Positions 1-9,688 of a stretch of DNA of 44,880 nt are shown piece after piece. How positions within the stretch are numbered: the first letter of the stretch is position 1; every line of letters begins with the position of its first letter. The position numbers were made by a program, and so were the translations under genes. The stretch spans positions 287,663 to 332,542 of the forward strand of contig NZ_JABAIM010000004.1 in the NCBI RefSeq assembly GCF_012641365.1, written 5' to 3'. The notes under the pieces are model-generated. The model saw nothing but the letters and a program-made list of their open reading frames with translations, did not search any database and was not told the DNA's origin. The DNA comes from Leeia aquatica. GTDB taxonomy: Bacteria > Pseudomonadota > Gammaproteobacteria > Burkholderiales > Leeiaceae.

Positions 1-134
1 CCGATTACCCAGCCCAACCCCGTTTGCGGCGGTGCGCTGAAGCCCAGTTGCTGCATGGCGTACTGCACGGAGCGGGTGATGCCTTCAAACGGGTCCGTCA
101 GCGTACCGTCCAGGTCAAACAGCAAGTGGGCCAA
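1..134 (-). CDS. HAD-family hydrolase (phosphoglycolate phosphatase-like), N-terminal fragment
   Basis: Only the first ~44 codons are inside the window; the gene continues past base 1. The protein begins LAHLLFDLDGTLTDP, the HAD motif I, with the nucleophile Asp at residue 7 and the acid/base Asp at residue 9. The following residues (EGITRSVQYAMQQLG) form the start of a helical cap domain, as in phosphoglycolate phosphatases and related small-phosphate phosphatases. The start is a TTG at 134: a clear AGGAG lies 7 bases upstream, and the nearby GTG is in a frame that stops at once. Substrate cannot be judged from this fragment. The gene is co-directional with purH but separated from it by a terminator-like hairpin. 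Confidence 0.85.
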   Translation of the reverse strand, partial: MAHLLFDLDGTLTDPFEGITRSVQYAMQQLGFSAPPQTGLGWVI

Positions 135-152
135 GCACGCGCTCCTCGGGTC

Positions 153-176
153 AAAATGGCGCCGCTCACGCGGCGC
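153..176 (-). terminator. Probable intrinsic terminator after purH
   Basis: Perfect 7-bp stem (159-165 with 170-176) and a 4-base loop, lying 9 bases past the purH stop. On the minus strand the GC-rich stem is followed by ATTTTG, a short T tract. The weak T run means termination may be partial, with read-through into the HAD gene. Confidence 0.6.
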
Positions 177-184
177 TGGTGGTC

Positions 185-1753
185 TTAGTGACGGAAGTGG
201 CGAATGCCGGTGAACACCATGGCAATGCCATGCTCGTCGGCGGCGGCAATCACCTCTTCATCCCGCATCGAACCGCCGGGCTGAATGATGGCAGAGACCC
301 CATTTTCGGCGATCACATCCACGCCGTCGCGGAACGGGAAGAAGGCATCCGAGGCGCACACCGAGCCCTGCAGTGACAAACCTGCATGCTGCGCCTTGAT
401 GGCGGCGATGCGGGTGGAGTCCACCCGGCTCATCTGCCCGGCACCGACGCCCAGCGTCTGGCCCTGGCCACAGAACACAATGGCATTGGATTTCACAAAG
501 TGCGCCACGCGCCAGGCAAACAGCAGGTCGGCCACCTGTGCCGGGGTCGGCTGCAGGCGGGTGACCACTTTCAGGTCGGCTGCGCTGATCGGCAGCAGGT
601 CCGGCGTTTGCACCAGCAGGCCACCGCCCACCCGCTTCAGGTCAAAGCGGTTGGCGCCTTCCTGCAGCGGTACTTCCAGCACGCGCACATTCTTTTTGGC
701 CGCAATCACCGCTTGTGCTTCTGCGGTGAAGGCGGGCGCAATCAGCACTTCGAGGAACTGGCCGGTCACGGCTTCCACGGTGGCGGCGTCCACTTCGCGG
801 TTGAAGGCGATGATGCCGCCGAAGGCGCTGGTGGTGTCGGTGGCAAAGGCCTTGCGGTAGGCGTCAAGCAGGGTATCGGCAATCGCCACGCCGCAGGGGT
901 TGGCGTGCTTGACGATCACACAGGCGGCCTCGCTGAATTGCTTGACGGCTTCCCAGGCGGCATCAGCGTCAGCAATATTGTTGTAGCTGAGCTCCTTGCC
1001 TTGCAGCTGGCGGTAGTGGGCCAGGCTGCCGACTGCCGGGCGCAGGTCGCGGTAGAACGCCGCCTGCTGGTGCGGGTTTTCGCCATAGCGCATATCCTGC
1101 ACTTTTTCGAACTGCAGGTTGAGTCGGGCAGGGAAAGTCTGCAGATTGCCGTCGTCCATCAGCGCGGTCAGGTAGTTGCTGATGGCGCCATCGTAAGCCG
1201 CGGTGTGGCTGAAGGCCTGCCGCGCCAGCCGCTGGCGGGTTGACAGGGTCAGCGCACCGTCGTGCTCGGCCAGCTCGGCGATCAGGCTGTCGTAATCTGC
1301 CGGGTTGGTCACAATCGCCACATGGGCGTGGTTCTTGGCGGCGGAGCGCACCATGGCCGGACCGCCGATGTCGATGTTTTCGATGGCGTCGTCAAAGCTG
1401 CAGCCCGGCTGGGCGATGGTGGCCTCGAACGGGTAGAGGTTCACGCAGACCAGATCAATGCGGCCGATATCGTGCTGGCTCATCATCTGTACATGGCTGT
1501 CGAGGTCTCGCCGCCCCAGGATGCCGCCGTGAATCTTCGGGTGCAGGGTTTTCACCCGGCCATCCAGCATTTCCGGGAAACCGGTGTAGTCCGCCACTTC
1601 GGTGACAGTCACGCCGTTTTCCGCCAGCAGCTTGGCGGTGCCGCCGGTGGAGAGGATGTGTACGCCACGGGCCGCCAGCGCCTGGGCAAACGCCAGTACG
1701 CCGGTTTTGTCGGAGACGCTGATCAGCGCACGTTCAATCTTGCAGGGATTCAT
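185..1753 (-). CDS. purH: Bifunctional AICAR transformylase / IMP cyclohydrolase
   Basis: Catalyses the last two steps of de novo IMP synthesis: formylation of AICAR with 10-formyl-tetrahydrofolate, then ring closure to IMP. The 522-residue product has the usual size. The N-terminal cyclohydrolase domain (about residues 1-190) opens with [13 protein letters not shown] and contains the STGGTAK segment. The transformylase domain carries KHANPCG and the C-terminal GGSMRD segment. The start is set at the ATG at 1753, with AGGAA about 7 bases upstream; the 9 extra upstream codons do not look like family sequence. It lies downstream of fis with a hairpin between them. purB and purD are also in the window but in separate units. 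Confidence 0.97.
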   Translation of the reverse strand: MNPCKIERALISVSDKTGVLAFAQALAARGVHILSTGGTAKLLAENGVTVTEVADYTGFPEMLDGRVKTLHPKIHGGILGRRDLDSHVQMMSQHDIGRIDLVCVNLYPFEATIAQPGCSFDDAIENIDIGGPAMVRSAAKNHAHVAIVTNPADYDSLIAELAEHDGALTLSTRQRLARQAFSHTAAYDGAISNYLTALMDDGNLQTFPARLNLQFEKVQDMRYGENPHQQAAFYRDLRPAVGSLAHYRQLQGKELSYNNIADADAAWEAVKQFSEAACVIVKHANPCGVAIADTLLDAYRKAFATDTTSAFGGIIAFNREVDAATVEAVTGQFLEVLIAPAFTAEAQAVIAAKKNVRVLEVPLQEGANRFDLKRVGGGLLVQTPDLLPISAADLKVVTRLQPTPAQVADLLFAWRVAHFVKSNAIVFCGQGQTLGVGAGQMSRVDSTRIAAIKAQHAGLSLQGSVCASDAFFPFRDGVDVIAENGVSAIIQPGGSMRDEEVIAAADEHGIAMVFTGIRHFRH

Positions 1754-1784
1754 CCGGGGGTTCCTGAATCTAAGGGTCACACAC

Positions 1785-1811
1785 GCATGGGCTGCTTACA
1801 GCAGCCCATGC
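1785..1811. repeat. 12-bp perfect inverted repeat spanning the fis stop codon
   Basis: GCATGGGCTGCT (1785-1796), loop TAC, then its exact complement (1800-1811). The stem contains the last codons and the stop codon of fis. On the minus strand no T run follows, so it is not a normal rho-independent terminator; it could protect the 3' end of a processed dusB-fis message or attenuate read-through into purH. Confidence 0.7.
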
Positions 1812-2044
1812 TCTTTCATTTTCTTGCGCAGGGTGTTGCGGTTCAGGCCCAGCCAGTCTGCGGCCCGGCTCTGGTTGCCACCGGCCTTGTCCAGCACGGC
1901 CTGCAGCAAGGGGCGCTCGACACTCTTCAACACCATGTCGTACACCCCGGCGGGCGTTTCGCCGTCCAGATCAGCAAAGTACTGCTGCAGTGCCTGTGCC
2001 ACGCATGCGGCAATCGGGTCGTACTGCGGGTTCTCCACTTTCAT
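1796..2044 (-). CDS. fis: Fis-family nucleoid-associated DNA-binding protein
   Basis: An 82-residue protein ending in a helix-turn-helix of the HTH_8/Fis type: residues NQSRAADWLGLNRNTLRKKM near the C-terminus. Fis bends DNA and, where studied, activates rRNA promoters and modulates many others; the N-terminal part is shorter than in E. coli Fis, as is usual in betaproteobacteria. The start at 2044 (MKVENPQYDP) gives the expected length. Upstream codons read through the dusB-fis spacer and do not resemble family sequence. The ribosome-binding site is poor, suggesting coupling to dusB. The dusB-fis order matches that of other proteobacteria. Confidence 0.93.
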   Translation of the reverse strand: MKVENPQYDPIAACVAQALQQYFADLDGETPAGVYDMVLKSVERPLLQAVLDKAGGNQSRAADWLGLNRNTLRKKMKEHGLL

Positions 2045-2102
2045 CAGCTGTTGGCCTTTTCTCGTTATCCTGCTGCGGCAGGTGCCTTGTGGCGTCTGTT
2101 GT

Positions 2103-3107
2103 TCAGGCTGCAACCGCGAGCGGCACACGGTCGCCAAACTCGCGCATCAAATGGTCGAAATAACCGTCAACGGTAGCAAATTGTGCGGCGGTACTGTCCA
2201 GCTGGTTCATCGCTTGCCGGAACGGCTCTGCCCCGGGCAAGTCTCGCACATACCAGCCAATGTGCTTGCGGGCGATGCGGCAGCCGCTGTATTCACCGTA
2301 AAAGTCATACAAATCGGTCAGGTGGCCACGCACAATGTCCTGCATCTCGGCCAGGTCTGGCCCCGGCAGCAGGCGGCCATGGTCCAGGAAATGCTGGATT
2401 TCACGAAACAGCCACGGCCGTCCCTGCGCAGCCCGGCCGATCATCACGGCGTCAGCCCCGGTGTGTTGCAGCACCTCCCGCGCCTTTTGCGGTGAATCAA
2501 TGTCACCATTGGCGCTCACCGGAATCCGCACCGCTTGCTTGACCTGCCGGATGGTGTCGTATTCGGCCGCGCCACGGTAGGCGTCAGACCGGGTGCGCCC
2601 ATGTAGCGCCAGTGCCGCAATCCCGGCGTCTTCCGCCATGCGGGCAATGGTCAGCGCATTGCGGCTGTCCGGGCACCAGCCGGTGCGGAATTTCAGCGTC
2701 ACCGGCACATCGACGGCATCCACCACCGCACGCAGGATGGACCCGACCAGCGCCTCATCCTTCAGTAAGGCCGAGCCCGCCGCCACATTGCACACCTTCT
2801 TGGCCGGGCAGCCCATATTAATGTCAATGATCTGCGCGCCACGGCTGACATTGTAGCGGGCCGCCTCGGCCATCATGCCGGGCTCGCCGCCTGCGATCTG
2901 CACCGCGATGGGACCCGGCTCACCCTCATGGTTGCCCCGGCGCACCGTCTTGTCGGTTTTCCACAAGCCCGGAATCGAGGTGACCATTTCGGACACCGCC
3001 AGCCCGGCACCCAGCCGCTTGCACAGCATGCGGAAAGGCCGGTCCGTCACCCCCGCCATGGGGGCGACAATCAGGCGATTCGGCAGGGTGTACGGTCCGA
3101 TCTGCAT
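2103..3107 (-). CDS. dusB: tRNA-dihydrouridine synthase B
   Basis: FMN- and NADPH-dependent enzyme reducing specific uridines of the tRNA D-loop to dihydrouridine. The 334-residue protein starts with MQIGPYTLPNRLIVAPMAGV, typical of the Dus TIM barrel. It contains MGCPAKKVCNVAAGSALL, in which the cysteine after PAKKV is the catalytic acid, and HGRTR and NGDI segments used in FMN and substrate binding. It is first gene of a dusB-fis unit. Its 5' region faces purB across a 284-base spacer, so both genes should have promoters there. Confidence 0.96.
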   Translation of the reverse strand: MQIGPYTLPNRLIVAPMAGVTDRPFRMLCKRLGAGLAVSEMVTSIPGLWKTDKTVRRGNHEGEPGPIAVQIAGGEPGMMAEAARYNVSRGAQIIDINMGCPAKKVCNVAAGSALLKDEALVGSILRAVVDAVDVPVTLKFRTGWCPDSRNALTIARMAEDAGIAALALHGRTRSDAYRGAAEYDTIRQVKQAVRIPVSANGDIDSPQKAREVLQHTGADAVMIGRAAQGRPWLFREIQHFLDHGRLLPGPDLAEMQDIVRGHLTDLYDFYGEYSGCRIARKHIGWYVRDLPGAEPFRQAMNQLDSTAAQFATVDGYFDHLMREFGDRVPLAVAA

Positions 3108-4771
<1,664 letters not shown>

Positions 4772-4780
4772 GCAGCCGGC

Positions 4781-6124
4781 ATGATTCGCAAACTGATTCG
4801 TCGCGTCCTGCGACTGCCGCTGCGCCCGCAAGGTGGGGCGGAGGCGGTGCCGTTCAAGAAGCATGGTATTGCCCGCGAGCACCTGAGTGGCCCGGCCCTG
4901 AAAGTCACCGACAAACTGCAGGCTGCGGGGTATACCGCACTGGTGGTGGGCGGTGCGGTGCGCGACCTGCTGCTGGGCAAGTCGCCCAAGGACTTTGATA
5001 TTGCCACCAATGCGACGCCGGAACAGGTGCAGCAGGTGTTTGGTCGTCGCGCCCGCATCATTGGCCGCCGCTTTCGCATTGTGCATGTGCCGTTCGGGCA
5101 GGAAATCATTGAAGTCACCACTTTCCGTGGCGATGCGGATGAGGTGCACACCGACGAAGAAACCGGCCGTATTCTGCGCGACAATGTGTGGGGCGATCAG
5201 GAGCAGGATGCCCGGCGGCGCGACTTTACCGCCAACGCGCTCTACTATGACCCGGCCAAGCAGGTGATCTACGACTATCACCACGGCATTCGGGATTTGC
5301 AGCGCAAGCAGCTGGTGATGATCGGCGACCCCGAGCGGCGTTACCGCGAAGACCCGGTGCGCATGCTGCGCGCGGTCCGGCTGGCGGCCAAGCTGGGTTT
5401 GAACATCGAAAAAGACACCGCTGCGCCGTTCGCCAACCTGATCACGCTGCTGGACGACGTGCCACAGGCACGCCTGTTTGATGAGCTGACCAAGGTGCTG
5501 GTGTCTGGCGCAGCAGAAGCGTGCCTGGTGGAATTGCACCGTACCGGCGTCTATCGGGCCGTACTGCCGCAACTCGATCGCCTGATGCGGGATGCGGAGG
5601 ATCGCGCCTTCCTGCTGGCGGCCATGCGCGCCACCGACCTGCGCATTGCGCAGAACAAGCCGGTGAATCCGGCGTTCCAGCTGGCCGCCTTGCTGTGGCC
5701 GGAAGTGCGCCAGCAAGCACTGGAACTGGAGGCCGATGGCCAAAGCGTGCTGCAGGCCAATCTGGGCGCAATTGAGGAGGTGCTGGATCGCGCCCGTGGC
5801 ATGGTGCCGGCCCGCCTGGCCAGCACCATGCGGGAAATCTGGTCCTTGCAGCCCCGCTTCGAATCCCGCAGTGGTCGCCGTCCCTTCCGTCAACTGGAGC
5901 ACCCGCGCTTCCGCGCCGCCTACGATTTTCTGCTGTTGCGTGCCGAGAACGGCGAGGTGGAGACAGAGCTGGCCGAGTGGTGGACCCGCTTTCAGGATGC
6001 CGATGCACATACCCAGACCGAGATGCTGCAACCGGAACGCAGCGGTACCGCCAAGAAGCGTCGCCGTCGTCGTCGCAAGCCCGCAGGTGAGGGTACGTCG
6101 TCCACCGGATCAGCGGAGGACTGA
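4781..6124 (+). CDS. pcnB: Poly(A) polymerase I
   Basis: Adds poly(A) tails to RNA 3' ends, promoting decay. The 447-residue protein has the nucleotidyltransferase motif of the class II/CCA-adding family: GGAVRDLLLGKSPKDFDI (residues ~57-74), with two metal-binding Asp residues in DFD. RRDFTANAL and the RRYREDPVRMLRAVRLAAKLG segment follow. The C-terminus is strongly basic (KKRRRRRRKP), as in bacterial poly(A) polymerases, which suits RNA binding. A tRNA nucleotidyltransferase is the main alternative, but the basic tail and its position before folK favour PcnB. Its stop overlaps the folK start (TGATG). Confidence 0.95.
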   Translation: MIRKLIRRVLRLPLRPQGGAEAVPFKKHGIAREHLSGPALKVTDKLQAAGYTALVVGGAVRDLLLGKSPKDFDIATNATPEQVQQVFGRRARIIGRRFRIVHVPFGQEIIEVTTFRGDADEVHTDEETGRILRDNVWGDQEQDARRRDFTANALYYDPAKQVIYDYHHGIRDLQRKQLVMIGDPERRYREDPVRMLRAVRLAAKLGLNIEKDTAAPFANLITLLDDVPQARLFDELTKVLVSGAAEACLVELHRTGVYRAVLPQLDRLMRDAEDRAFLLAAMRATDLRIAQNKPVNPAFQLAALLWPEVRQQALELEADGQSVLQANLGAIEEVLDRARGMVPARLASTMREIWSLQPRFESRSGRRPFRQLEHPRFRAAYDFLLLRAENGEVETELAEWWTRFQDADAHTQTEMLQPERSGTAKKRRRRRRKPAGEGTSSTGSAED

Positions 6125-6630
6125 TGGCGGTTGCCTATATCGGCATGGGGGGCAATCTGGGCGATCCGGTGACCCTGATGCAGACCGCGGCCCGGCAACT
6201 GGCGGCCCACCCGGCCGTCACTCTGGTTGAGCTGTCGCCCTTTTATCGCAGCGCCCCGGTGGGCTATGTGGACCAGCCCGATTTCATCAATGCAGTGGCC
6301 CGGCTGGACGTGATGCTGCTGCCGCATGAGGTGCTGGATCTGCTGCAGCAGCTGGAGCGAGAGGCCGGGCGCGAGCGCTTGTTCCAGAATGCGCCCCGCA
6401 CGCTGGATCTGGACCTGTTGCTGTATGATGAGCTGTGTCTGCAGGATGAGCGGCTGACCGTACCGCATCCCCGCATGCACCAGCGTGCTTTTGTGCTGCG
6501 ACCGTTGCTGGATCTGGCGCCGGCCTTGCACCTTCCGGGTTTGGGTGCGGCGCAGGCGGCGTTACAACAGTGTGCAGATCAGGTGGTCCTGCCGTGGTCA
6601 CCGGAACATGAGGTAGATCGCAAGGGCTGA
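6124..6630 (+). CDS. folK: 2-amino-4-hydroxy-6-hydroxymethyldihydropteridine pyrophosphokinase
   Basis: Transfers pyrophosphate from ATP to 6-hydroxymethyl-7,8-dihydropterin, the step before dihydropteroate synthase in folate synthesis. The 168-residue protein has the N-terminal YIGMGGNLGDP and the family signature with RTLDLDLLLYD (residues ~98-108), whose aspartates bind the two magnesium ions. PHPRMHQRAFVLRPL follows. The ATG overlaps the pcnB stop, so the two are translationally coupled. The placement pcnB-folK-deoxynucleoside kinase-panB-panC puts folate and pantothenate genes together. PanB itself uses a methylene-folate, so the pairing makes metabolic sense. Confidence 0.97.
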   Translation: MAVAYIGMGGNLGDPVTLMQTAARQLAAHPAVTLVELSPFYRSAPVGYVDQPDFINAVARLDVMLLPHEVLDLLQQLEREAGRERLFQNAPRTLDLDLLLYDELCLQDERLTVPHPRMHQRAFVLRPLLDLAPALHLPGLGAAQAALQQCADQVVLPWSPEHEVDRKG

Positions 6631-6654
6631 TTGCAACCGGCTGGAAGGAGCACT

Positions 6655-7290
6655 ATGTCGCGGCAATACCGGTATATCGTGGTGGAAGGCCCGAGCGGGG
6701 TCGGTAAAACGGCACTGGCTCGCCGGCTTGCTGAACATTACCAGTCCCGGCTGCTGCTGGATGCCCCGGAAGACAATCCGTTCCTGCCGCGTTTCTATGC
6801 CGACCCGCAACGCTATGCCCTGCCCACCCAGCTGGCCTTTCTGTTTCAGCGCCTGCGCCAGCTGGAGGAAACGGCGCAGCCCGACCTGTTTGACAGCGGC
6901 CTGGTGGCGGACTTCCTGCTGGAGAAAGACGCGCTGTTTGCCGAGCTGCTGCTGTCCAATGATGAATACAGCCTGTACCTCGACCTGTACCAGAAGCTGA
7001 CCAGCAATCTGCCACAGCCCGATCTGGTGATCTGCCTGCAAGCCTCGCCCAACTGGCTGGTCGAGCATGTGCGCCGTCATAATTACCCGCATCTGCCCCA
7101 AGTCGGGGATGGCTTGTTGCGGCGCTTGGCTCAGCGCTACAGCAGTTTTTTCTACCGTTATCAGGATGCCCCGCTGCTGATGGTGAATGTCGAGCATTTA
7201 CAGCTTGAACAGGACGCAGATTTTGCGCTATTGTTGCGACGCATCAACGAGATGCGTGGCCAGCGCGAGTTTTTCAACAAGGGCGACTAG
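6655..7290 (+). CDS. Deoxynucleoside kinase family protein
   Basis: A 211-residue P-loop kinase of the deoxyadenosine/deoxyguanosine kinase (dNK) family, which phosphorylates deoxynucleosides for salvage. The Walker A motif is GPSGVGKT (residues ~13-20). The segment DLFDSGLVADFLLEKDALFAELLL and a basic region around VEHVRRHNYPHLPQ, which could act as the lid, match the family layout. The start is the ATG at 6655, 4 bases after GGAAGGAG; an upstream in-frame TTG at 6631 directly abuts the folK stop and has no ribosome-binding site. Such a kinase between folK and panB recurs in betaproteobacteria as I recall, but its substrate is not evident. Confidence 0.85.
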   Translation: MSRQYRYIVVEGPSGVGKTALARRLAEHYQSRLLLDAPEDNPFLPRFYADPQRYALPTQLAFLFQRLRQLEETAQPDLFDSGLVADFLLEKDALFAELLLSNDEYSLYLDLYQKLTSNLPQPDLVICLQASPNWLVEHVRRHNYPHLPQVGDGLLRRLAQRYSSFFYRYQDAPLLMVNVEHLQLEQDADFALLLRRINEMRGQREFFNKGD

Positions 7291-7437
7291 GCGAACGCAA
7301 CCCGGAATGCGGGTGGTACCCCTGAGGGAATGCCGCAGGAAGACCGCAGCCGTTGCTGCGGTTTGTGCATTTCTGGGGTCATCAGCCTTGAAAATTACCA
7401 AGCAACCGCTTGCTTGTTTAAAACGGATGGGATGACC
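7291..7437 (+). other. Structured leader between the kinase gene and panB
   Basis: A 147-base spacer in an otherwise tight operon. It holds a 5-bp ACCCG/CGGGT hairpin near 7300, a perfect 8-bp hairpin ACCGCAGC-CGTT-GCTGCGGT (7343-7362), and a perfect 7-bp hairpin CAAGCAA-CCGC-TTGCTTG (7399-7416) followed by TTTAAAA. The second and third lack a proper T tract, so they may be weak terminators or leader structures controlling panB. I recognise no known riboswitch. Confidence 0.5.
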
Positions 7438-8232
7438 ATGCAAGTCACCGTGACCACTTTGCAGTCCATGGCGCAGCAAGGGCAAAAGATCGCCATGCTG
7501 ACCTGTTATGACGCTACCTTTGCCCATGTCGAAGATGAAGCCGGGGTGGATGTGGTGCTAGTCGGGGATTCCCTCGGCATGGTAATCCAGGGGCATGGCT
7601 CCACCTTGCCGGTGACGCTGGAGGATGCGGAGTACCACACCCGCTGTGTGGCCAGCAAGCTGCAGCGTGCCATGCTGGTGACCGATCTGCCGTTTGGCAG
7701 CTATCAGGTCAGCCCGCAGCAGGCGTTTGCCAGTGCGGCGCGACTGATGGCCGCCGGTGCCCATATGGTCAAGCTGGAGGGCGGCAGCCATATGGTGGAC
7801 ACCGTGCGCTTCCTGACTGAGCGCGGTATCCCGGTGTGCGCGCATCTGGGGCTGACCCCGCAGTTCGTCAACGTATTTGGTGGCTACAAGGTGCAAGGCC
7901 GCAATGAAGAGGCGGCCGAGCGGGTCAAGCGGGAAGCGCTGGAGCTGCAGGCCGCCGGTGCCGGGCTGTTGGTGCTGGAGGCCATCCCGGCTCAGCTGGC
8001 TGCTGAAGTGACGGCGGCCATGCAGACCTGCCCGACCATCGGTATTGGCGCTGGGGTGGATTGCCACGGCCAGGTATTGGTGCTGCAGGACATGCTGGAC
8101 ATCTTCCCTGGCAAGAAGGCCCGCTTCGTCAAAAACTTCATGCAAGGGCAACCCAGCATCCAGGCAGCAGTGGCACGCTATGTGGATGAAGTGAAAGCCC
8201 GCCAGTTTCCGGCGGCAGAACACAGTTACTGA
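7438..8232 (+). CDS. panB: 3-methyl-2-oxobutanoate hydroxymethyltransferase
   Basis: Makes ketopantoate from alpha-ketoisovalerate and 5,10-methylene-tetrahydrofolate, the first committed step of pantothenate synthesis. The 264-residue product equals the E. coli length. Visible family segments include [25 protein letters not shown] (with the magnesium-binding Asp), MVKLEGG and [21 protein letters not shown]. The start is the ATG at 7438, because GGATGGG ends 6 bases before it. The ATG at 7432 touches that site, and a longer frame starting at 7330 would run through the hairpins. panC follows after 11 bases. Confidence 0.97.
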   Translation: MQVTVTTLQSMAQQGQKIAMLTCYDATFAHVEDEAGVDVVLVGDSLGMVIQGHGSTLPVTLEDAEYHTRCVASKLQRAMLVTDLPFGSYQVSPQQAFASAARLMAAGAHMVKLEGGSHMVDTVRFLTERGIPVCAHLGLTPQFVNVFGGYKVQGRNEEAAERVKREALELQAAGAGLLVLEAIPAQLAAEVTAAMQTCPTIGIGAGVDCHGQVLVLQDMLDIFPGKKARFVKNFMQGQPSIQAAVARYVDEVKARQFPAAEHSY

Positions 8233-8243
8233 GGAGCGGAGTG

Positions 8244-9068
8244 ATGCAGGTACTGGAGCGCATTGCGGAGGTCCGCGCTTTTCGCAAGCAGGTGGGGCGA
8301 CTGGCCTTTGTGCCGACCATGGGCAATCTGCACGACGGCCATTTGTCGTTGCTGCGGGCCAGCCGCCCACACTGCGATGCCGTGTTGACCAGCATCTTCG
8401 TCAACCGCCTGCAATTTGGACCCAATGAGGACTTTGACCGCTACCCGCGCACGCGGGAGGACGATCTGGCCTTGCTGGAAGCGGCGGGCTGCGAAGCGGT
8501 GTTCTACCCGACTGAAGCCACCCTGTATCCGCAACCACAGGTGGTGGCAGTCGACCCGCCCGGCGAGCTGACCAGCATCCTGTGTGGGGCTTTTCGTCCT
8601 GGTCATTTCAAGGGCGTGACAACGGTTGTGGCCAAGCTGTTCAATATCGTCCAGCCGGACGTGGCAGCGTTTGGCCTCAAGGATTATCAGCAGTATTTCC
8701 TGATTCGCCAGATGGTTGAGCAGCTGGAAATCCCGGTGCAGTTGCTGGCGGTGGATACCGGTCGGGCTGAGGATGGTCTGGCGCTCAGCTCGCGCAACCG
8801 CTACCTGAACCCGGGCGAGCGGGCAGAAGCGCCGCGCTTGTACCGTTTGTTGCAGCAAGTGGCAACCACTGTGGGGCGTGGTGAGGACGCCAGCCAAGCA
8901 TGCCAGCAGGCGATGGCAGAATTAGAGCAGTCCGGCTGGCAGCCACAGTATCTGGAAGTACGTGATGCGGACAGCCTGCTGCCGGTAGCGGAAACCAGCC
9001 GCCACAAGGTGGTGCTGGCCGCCGCCTATCTGGGCAAGACCCGCCTGATCGACAATCTGATGTTCTGA
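8244..9068 (+). CDS. panC: Pantothenate synthetase
   Basis: Joins pantoate and beta-alanine with ATP, through a pantoyl-adenylate, to give pantothenate. The 274-residue protein has the nucleotidyltransferase HIGH-type motif in PTMGNLHDGHLSLL (residues ~27-40), the ATP-binding segment GLKDYQQ, and the KMSKS-like SSRNRYL. The start is the ATG at 8244, 7 bases after GAGGAG; the GTG at 8241 is in frame but too close. It is the last gene of the block starting at purB and converges on the pilin gene with a 9-base gap, with no obvious terminator between. Confidence 0.97.
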   Translation: MQVLERIAEVRAFRKQVGRLAFVPTMGNLHDGHLSLLRASRPHCDAVLTSIFVNRLQFGPNEDFDRYPRTREDDLALLEAAGCEAVFYPTEATLYPQPQVVAVDPPGELTSILCGAFRPGHFKGVTTVVAKLFNIVQPDVAAFGLKDYQQYFLIRQMVEQLEIPVQLLAVDTGRAEDGLALSSRNRYLNPGERAEAPRLYRLLQQVATTVGRGEDASQACQQAMAELEQSGWQPQYLEVRDADSLLPVAETSRHKVVLAAAYLGKTRLIDNLMF

Positions 9069-9077
9069 CCTGCTCGA

Positions 9078-9521
9078 TCAGCTGCCAACGCCGGTTTGCT
9101 TGCGGGTACAGCCGACGTTGGAGAAGCTCCAGAGCAGGCTGTTGTTTTGTGCTGTGGGCTGCAATTGCACCGTGCAGCCTGCCAATCCCCCGGTGCCCTG
9201 GATGTTGATGATGGCGGAGCTTTGCATGGTGACATCACCAAACTTGACCTTCCAGACCAGCGGGTTAGGGATCGGGTCAATGTACTCACTGGTGCGCAGT
9301 TCTGCAAAGGAATCGCATAAGCTGGCCTGTGATCCATTCTCATTCATGCATTGTGCGATACCCAGCTTTAATGCCATCACACCGCCAAAGTTGTCCTGCC
9401 AGCGACTGCGGGTGACGTAGTCCTGGTACTGCGGGATGGCAATGGCCGCCAGGATGCCGATGATGGCAACCACGATCATCAACTCAATCAGTGTAAAGCC
9501 CTGTCGCAGGGTCTTGCCCAT
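9078..9521 (-). CDS. Type IV major-pilin-like prepilin
   Basis: A 147-residue prepilin. The short leader MGKTLRQG precedes the prepilin peptidase site G^FTLIELM, with Phe at +1 and Glu at +5. The hydrophobic helix [24 protein letters not shown] completes the usual N-terminal helix. The globular part has four cysteines: one pair near AQC and SLC, and a C-terminal pair in GCTVQLQ and VGCTRK, the usual pilin disulfide loop. The start at 9521 has AAGGAG 7 bases upstream. No other pilus genes are nearby, so assembly proteins must be encoded elsewhere. A sigma-54 promoter in front suits a PilS/PilR-controlled major pilin (pilA/pilE-like), rather than a minor pilin. Confidence 0.9.
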   Translation of the reverse strand: MGKTLRQGFTLIELMIVVAIIGILAAIAIPQYQDYVTRSRWQDNFGGVMALKLGIAQCMNENGSQASLCDSFAELRTSEYIDPIPNPLVWKVKFGDVTMQSSAIINIQGTGGLAGCTVQLQPTAQNNSLLWSFSNVGCTRKQTGVGS

Positions 9522-9530
9522 GAAGCGCTC

Positions 9531-9588
9531 CTTGCTAATGGTCTCTGCCCGCCATGGCGGGCTTATGTCTTCAGACTTCATTAGCAAG
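9531..9588. repeat. 10-bp inverted repeat flanking the pilin leader
   Basis: CTTGCTAATG (9531-9540) and its exact complement CATTAGCAAG (9579-9588) bracket the pilin 5' region. The distal arm contains the -12 element of the sigma-54 site, and the proximal arm overlaps the ribosome-binding site by three bases. It may be a regulator site or a coincidence of promoter and leader sequence. Confidence 0.6.
9547..9562. promoter_or_regulatory. 16-bp perfect palindrome in the pilin 5' leader
   Basis: GCCCGCCATGGCGGGC reads the same on both strands. It lies between the predicted transcription start (near 9572) and the pilin start codon. It could form a hairpin in the leader RNA or serve as a dimeric repressor site. 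Confidence 0.55.
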
Positions 9589-9598
9589 AATGATGCCT
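9584..9598 (-). promoter_or_regulatory. Sigma-54 (RpoN) promoter of the pilin gene
   Basis: On the minus strand AGGCAT-CATTC-TTGC aligns exactly with the -24/-12 consensus TGGCAC-N5-TTGC: GG and GC have the required spacing, with four of six matches in the -24 box and a full TTGC. The start would fall near 9572, about 50 bases before the ATG. Major pilin genes are often controlled by sigma-54 and PilR, which supports the call. Confidence 0.75.
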
Positions 9599-9688
9599 TG
9601 TCATGGAGCGGACTAAAGCTGTCATTTGGTACCAGTGACACGACAAGCTGCGGCGGGATGTGACCTTGTACGTCAGCCTCGGGAGCGC

